From contig JBAOKB010000185.1 in the NCBI GenBank assembly GCA_037044905.1, positions 62,001 to 126,000 on the forward strand: a DNA stretch of 64,000 bases, in the 5' to 3' direction. Position 1 is the stretch's first letter; the number at the start of each line of letters is the position of its first letter. A program made the translations under genes and the position numbers. The DNA comes from Hortaea werneckii. Its lineage: Eukaryota; Ascomycota; Dothideomycetes; Mycosphaerellales; Teratosphaeriaceae. Shown here piece after piece: positions 63,501 through 64,000 of the stretch. The notes beneath the pieces were generated by a model, which worked only from the letters and a program-made list of their open reading frames with translations, was not told the origin of the DNA and made no database searches.

Positions 63501-63885
63501 CCATGAGCTTGTCCAGCACTTCATCGTCGATATCCAAAGCTTGTATCTGTCTGCTCTGTCGCTTCGATGCAGCGTGTTGCTCGCTAGGTTTGGGCGGTGT
63601 TTTGGTTCTCCGTTGTGCGCGTGGCAGCCTTGCTGCTGCGCCTTGTGTCGATGCAGTGAAATTCGCTGTCTGTGTTCTGAGATGGTGGCTGGTCTTGCGG
63701 AAGAAATCTGATATGGCTTGTTTGCGACTGGTGGAGTTTCTCTGACTTGTGTCTGGCCAGGGTGCAGTTTGAGAGCGATTGGGTAATTTGACAGGCTGCT
63801 GATTGCTTCGTCCGGTCTCTGGTTCATCGTCTCCGACAAGAGCTCGAGACGGCTTTCTTCGTAGGTTGCCGACTTTGAAGGGCAT
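60547..63885 (-). CDS. Large conserved fungal protein of unknown function
   Basis: 1112 residues, single exon, ATG at 63885. The N-terminus is basic and disordered. A helical core follows (DLEHIIDRLTELDAIYADRRRE, VLVQEGLWWDFSLVKWRIKLGLLLW, LLLQVMLAAELLIRLSDLEL, LKYDLLLARIFMENVSISL). A second structured part contains EVGGWLSRSWLSGLVFPGEAASHFLISTLLE and GWISISIVPQNQEKGWMAVHVAKL. The Ser/Thr/Pro-rich tail carries a duplicated SDQTMLSP(A/T)SG(Q/R)TP segment. The end (VVLDCRGTEDLDLLARTWCAKVGE...LSCCVREAKALGIGVVIRI) is a conserved C-terminal domain. I recall similar proteins as uncharacterised in filamentous ascomycetes and give no function. Confidence 0.8.
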   Translation of the reverse strand: MPFKVGNLRRKPSRALVGDDEPETGRSNQQPVKLPNRSQTAPWPDTSQRNSTSRKQAISDFFRKTSHHLRTQTANFTASTQGAAARLPRAQRRTKTPPKPSEQHAASKRQSRQIQALDIDDEVLDKLMGPRNDNESRSGIQSSAFLLKQRMRASSRENLRNVGTVSSGGMESPVEGNGQLLSEKEVIDMFVGAPLFRVVEEQGHGVNRPQVVFRGGNVEHSKRYASDHRDVGHEAFEACTMGVRRARESDEELVGDGKTNTAGNGRSGALFPMEVPTMLSAQGLLPGTTGFEQFLQLPIADSKVHGEQSANFSPKRVMLEEDPEQLGLREIDLEHIIDRLTELDAIYADRRREADTWNRSKVEEMGEDLFAHFLDSELGTTDAGTGSVTLRTQIEALTKVLVQEGLWWDFSLVKWRIKLGLLLWADAPQDSPELPRERDVLLLQVMLAAELLIRLSDLELASDNTEDDKDALLTSRQRLPRKLKYDLLLARIFMENVSISLKPMRSNKANRMSSFSAVTFLTAKESQGDTEPEFEPFIQPKHPEQQLRGLLDFAEKLKWPHTEHLQGQLSAKLSPARPNGVSDTKQTYLIPSEPNMSRPISGFSAYATPLSSPLRTGFTSRTHLDVEGTSYLGGLPSPQQTPEKRPQGRRRGTSASLQLFAARDTAETDPPLDAFEVGGWLSRSWLSGLVFPGEAASHFLISTLLENSRPAIEALGDEADLYGGFAYEQRSYWSTSSVVGRVLGAVKDSKEVMGWISISIVPQNQEKGWMAVHVAKLHDQSSTGQARIKDPAAIAADSDPLHGVGARNARADDFKTPLDGPLVMGNEVRFLGMSLRKRSTSHSEVAENCDQVAVLSFNSPLNKSLPKLEVELRYDVHFVTAYPCHPESKPQRQSTTALKPTFSRTSDQTMLSPASGQTPWRNSDQTMLSPTSGRTPLLSKRSSSIPSTPRTRTLSAPSVPAADSARASTKTSSPVTLSPSDVEKELPPPPAHPLHVDYRHTVIPAASLLTASPSQPLLSSVVAKANGHRPRAMTSASQETDQRDLATGGVSAQDEDEIVVLDCRGTEDLDLLARTWCAKVGENAVVGKTGLTCLSCCVREAKALGIGVVIRI

Positions 63886-64000
63886 GGCGACAAGACTTTG
63901 GCTTGCTCAGACTAGAGGATTCATATGGCAAGAAGAATGGAGGGGAATATTTGAATGCTACACAGCATCACTTGAAAAGCAAGAAGATGAGATCAAGTAG

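Overview
The window is a piece of a filamentous ascomycete (Pezizomycotina) nuclear genome. Genes are interrupted by short introns (about 48-85 bp) with GTAAGT-like donors and CTAAC/CTGAC-like branch sites. Both strands carry genes, there are no operons, and the content includes a HET-domain gene, CHS5, SUB2, SEN1, NUP53, a glyoxysomal malate synthase and secreted or membrane-anchored glycosidases. Several proteins read most like Dothideomycetes homologues; that placement is an impression from family memory, not a computed result.

Layout. 1-6.2 kb holds a UBA-domain protein (5' end outside the window) and an NADPH-dependent ferric reductase, both with broken reading frames. 6.3-10.3 kb is gene-poor: a decayed or unresolved coding stretch at 7.0-8.2 kb, then three different tandem repeats. 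10.3-17 kb carries a secreted nucleoside hydrolase, an SDR, a Cys-rich single-pass membrane protein and a peroxisomal FAT1-type acyl-CoA synthetase. 17-19.8 kb has no protein gene, but holds two families of degenerate tandem repeats around an intron-containing tRNA-Gly(GCC). 19.8-28.2 kb groups a secreted GH31 glycosidase, a membrane-anchored GH3 beta-glucosidase and a glucokinase. 28.2-36.8 kb has a GPI-anchored Ser-rich protein, an RNase P subunit, SUB2 with an unusually long first intron, NUP53, and an interferon-induced 6-16 family membrane protein with a frameshift. After a 32-base poly-G tract come CHS5, malate synthase, a HET protein, a four-TM unknown, a large disordered protein, SEN1, an F-box protein and a large conserved unknown.

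How the genes fit together. GH31, GH3 and glucokinase would release glucose outside the cell and phosphorylate it inside. The acyl-CoA synthetase (C-terminal ARL) and malate synthase (C-terminal AKL) both carry peroxisomal signals and fit growth on fatty acids or acetate. RPR2, SUB2, NUP53 and SEN1 are housekeeping RNA processing and export functions. No secondary-metabolite cluster, virus or intact transposon was seen.

Most notable: single-base frame breaks in three otherwise well-conserved genes, the repeat-rich 7-10 kb and 17-19.5 kb segments, a tRNA-Gly with a 52-nt intron, a 532-bp intron in SUB2, and GH31 and nucleoside hydrolase proteins whose active-site motifs depart from the textbook forms. 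Exon joins were worked out by eye from splice consensus and frame.
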